A DNA stretch of 6,602 nt from Halobacteriales archaeon QH_8_67_36 (GTDB lineage: Archaea > Halobacteriota > Halobacteria > Halobacteriales > Haloarculaceae): positions 1 to 6,602 of the forward strand of contig PXQZ01000101.1 of assembly GCA_003021755.1 (NCBI GenBank), in the 5' to 3' direction. Each line of letters opens with the position of its first letter. The first letter of the stretch is position 1. This document shows, piece by piece, positions 6,062 through 6,602 of this stretch. Under the pieces are notes generated by a model. It saw nothing but the letters and a program-made list of their open reading frames with translations, ran no database searches and had not been told where the DNA came from. The position numbers and the translations under genes were made by a program.

Positions 6062-6469
6062 TTAGAGGCCGTACTCCTCAGCCAACGTCGTATTATTCGG
6101 GTATGTGTGGTTGTGGTATACTTGCGGGAACTCGTTGTCAGCGACCGTCTCGAACCCCTCTACATCGTACAGTTCAGACTCTGGCCCCCACCTCTCCGTC
6201 GAGTAGTAGTTGCCGGCGGATTCCGTATTAGTAATCTCGCCTTCGTTAAGCTGTCGTGCCCACTCTTCTGTGTAAAATGTCGTTCGCACAAGTTCACCTG
6301 TCTCGTTGTCTACCGCTCTGAAGAAGATGATCTCCGGCACCCACGTTGGGTCTGGTGCCGTACTGCTGTCTTCCCCGGCCTCCTCATACGCTCTAAGTAT
6401 GCCTTCATAAGTCACTTGGAAAGCTGAGTCCAGCTCGTTCCGCTGAGTGAAAGTGTACTCAGAGGGCAT
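6062..6469 (-). CDS. Sequon-rich protein of unknown family (possibly secreted; N-terminus unclear)
   Basis: The ATG at 6469 opens 135 residues without cysteine, acidic and rich in aromatic residues, starting MPSEYTFTQRNELDSAFQVT and ending NNTTLAEEYGL. I do not recognise the family. N-glycosylation sequons NET (55-57), NHT (120-122), NNT and NTT (125-128) are unusually dense for the length and fit an exported or surface-exposed haloarchaeal protein, although no signal peptide is visible. The frame is open upstream to 6568 and encodes protein-like sequence (SVSFHRAGPSANNS, then TANTTGDYLIITYE) with three more sequons, but no ATG, GTG or TTG occurs there. The real protein may therefore begin beyond a frameshift near 6570 or outside the window. 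It is the better-preserved member of a tandem pair with 5686-5979. Base composition is less GC-rich than the rest of the window. Confidence 0.65.
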   Translation of the reverse strand: MPSEYTFTQRNELDSAFQVTYEGILRAYEEAGEDSSTAPDPTWVPEIIFFRAVDNETGELVRTTFYTEEWARQLNEGEITNTESAGNYYSTERWGPESELYDVEGFETVADNEFPQVYHNHTYPNNTTLAEEYGL

Positions 6470-6602
6470 TTCGTAGGTGATGATGAGATAATCCCCAGTA
6501 GTATTTGCAGTTATATTACTGTTGTTCGCGGATGGACCAGCTCGGTGGAACGAGACGGAGCGGTATCTCTATGTTGGTCAAGCATTCGGTAGCATAGCAG
6601 GG
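6470..6602 (-). other. Probable upstream coding part of the 6062 gene, frame-broken near 6570
   Basis: From 6568 to 6470 the minus strand is open in the frame of the 6469 ATG and gives RYRSVSFHRAGPSANNS, then TANTTGDYLIITYE. Above that, in-frame TAG (6571-6569) and TGA (6580-6578) block it. A second frame is open from the window edge as CYATECLTNIE and could join at the ATAGAGATAC around 6573-6563 through a one- or two-base change. Alternatively this is an untranslated leader: AGTAATATAAC (about 6521-6511) is a possible TATA element for a leadered transcript. The window ends too soon to decide. Confidence 0.4.

Noticed and set aside
6107..6427. Plus-strand 106-codon open frame
   Set aside because: It is antisense to the 6062 gene, whose protein has a homologous decayed copy next door, and it shows no recognisable protein character.
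1..6602. tRNA, rRNA, CRISPR array, insertion sequence or attachment site
   Set aside because: Reading both strands I found no cloverleaf-like sequence, regularly spaced repeats, transposase motif or paired terminal repeats.

Overview
The window looks like a chromosomal segment of a haloarchaeon. It has very high GC with G/C-ending codons in most genes, acidic predicted proteins, archaeal TATA-type promoter signals, and families typical of Halobacteria: a minimal RNB-only RNase R, a DUF6432-type small protein and HxlR-type regulators. I see no tRNA, rRNA, CRISPR array, transposase or phage structural gene.

Layout. Positions 1-399 (minus) hold the N-terminal 133 residues of an unrecognised membrane protein. 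It is transcribed divergently from an intact RNB-family exoribonuclease (508-1821, plus). Next, on the minus strand, is an HxlR-type winged-helix regulator (about 1871-2216) that is readable only across two frameshifts. It is divergent from an ABC-2-type exporter pair: an intact ATPase (2307-3044) and, overlapping it by ATGA, a multi-pass permease (3041-4556) broken by a frameshift near 3267 and probably an internal deletion.

The stretch 4558-5312 is the most informative for genome history. A minus-strand acidic helical protein (one frameshift, no start) and a plus-strand metallo-beta-lactamase-fold C-terminus (no N-terminal half) meet head to head near 5024-5033. This is what remains if a deletion removes the shared promoter region and both 5' ends of a divergent gene pair. 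The MBL remnant converges on an intact DUF6432-like gene (5309-5602, minus), and their stop codons overlap in a CTAG.

From about 5690 to the right end the DNA is visibly richer in A+T and contains two paralogous minus-strand genes. One (6062-6469, possibly coding further upstream) is open and rich in N-glycosylation sequons. The other (about 5686-5979) is a decayed relative whose similarity continues through at least two frame changes.

How the parts fit together: the ribonuclease is a housekeeping RNA-turnover enzyme. The HxlR relic may once have controlled the adjacent exporter. The recurring theme is gene decay, with at least six apparent reading-frame breaks in 6.6 kb. Some lie beside short homopolymers and could be sequencing errors, but the double 5' truncation and the paralogue decay cannot be explained by single-base errors. 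I found no convincing new defence or metabolic system. All family assignments are from recognition by eye, not from a search.
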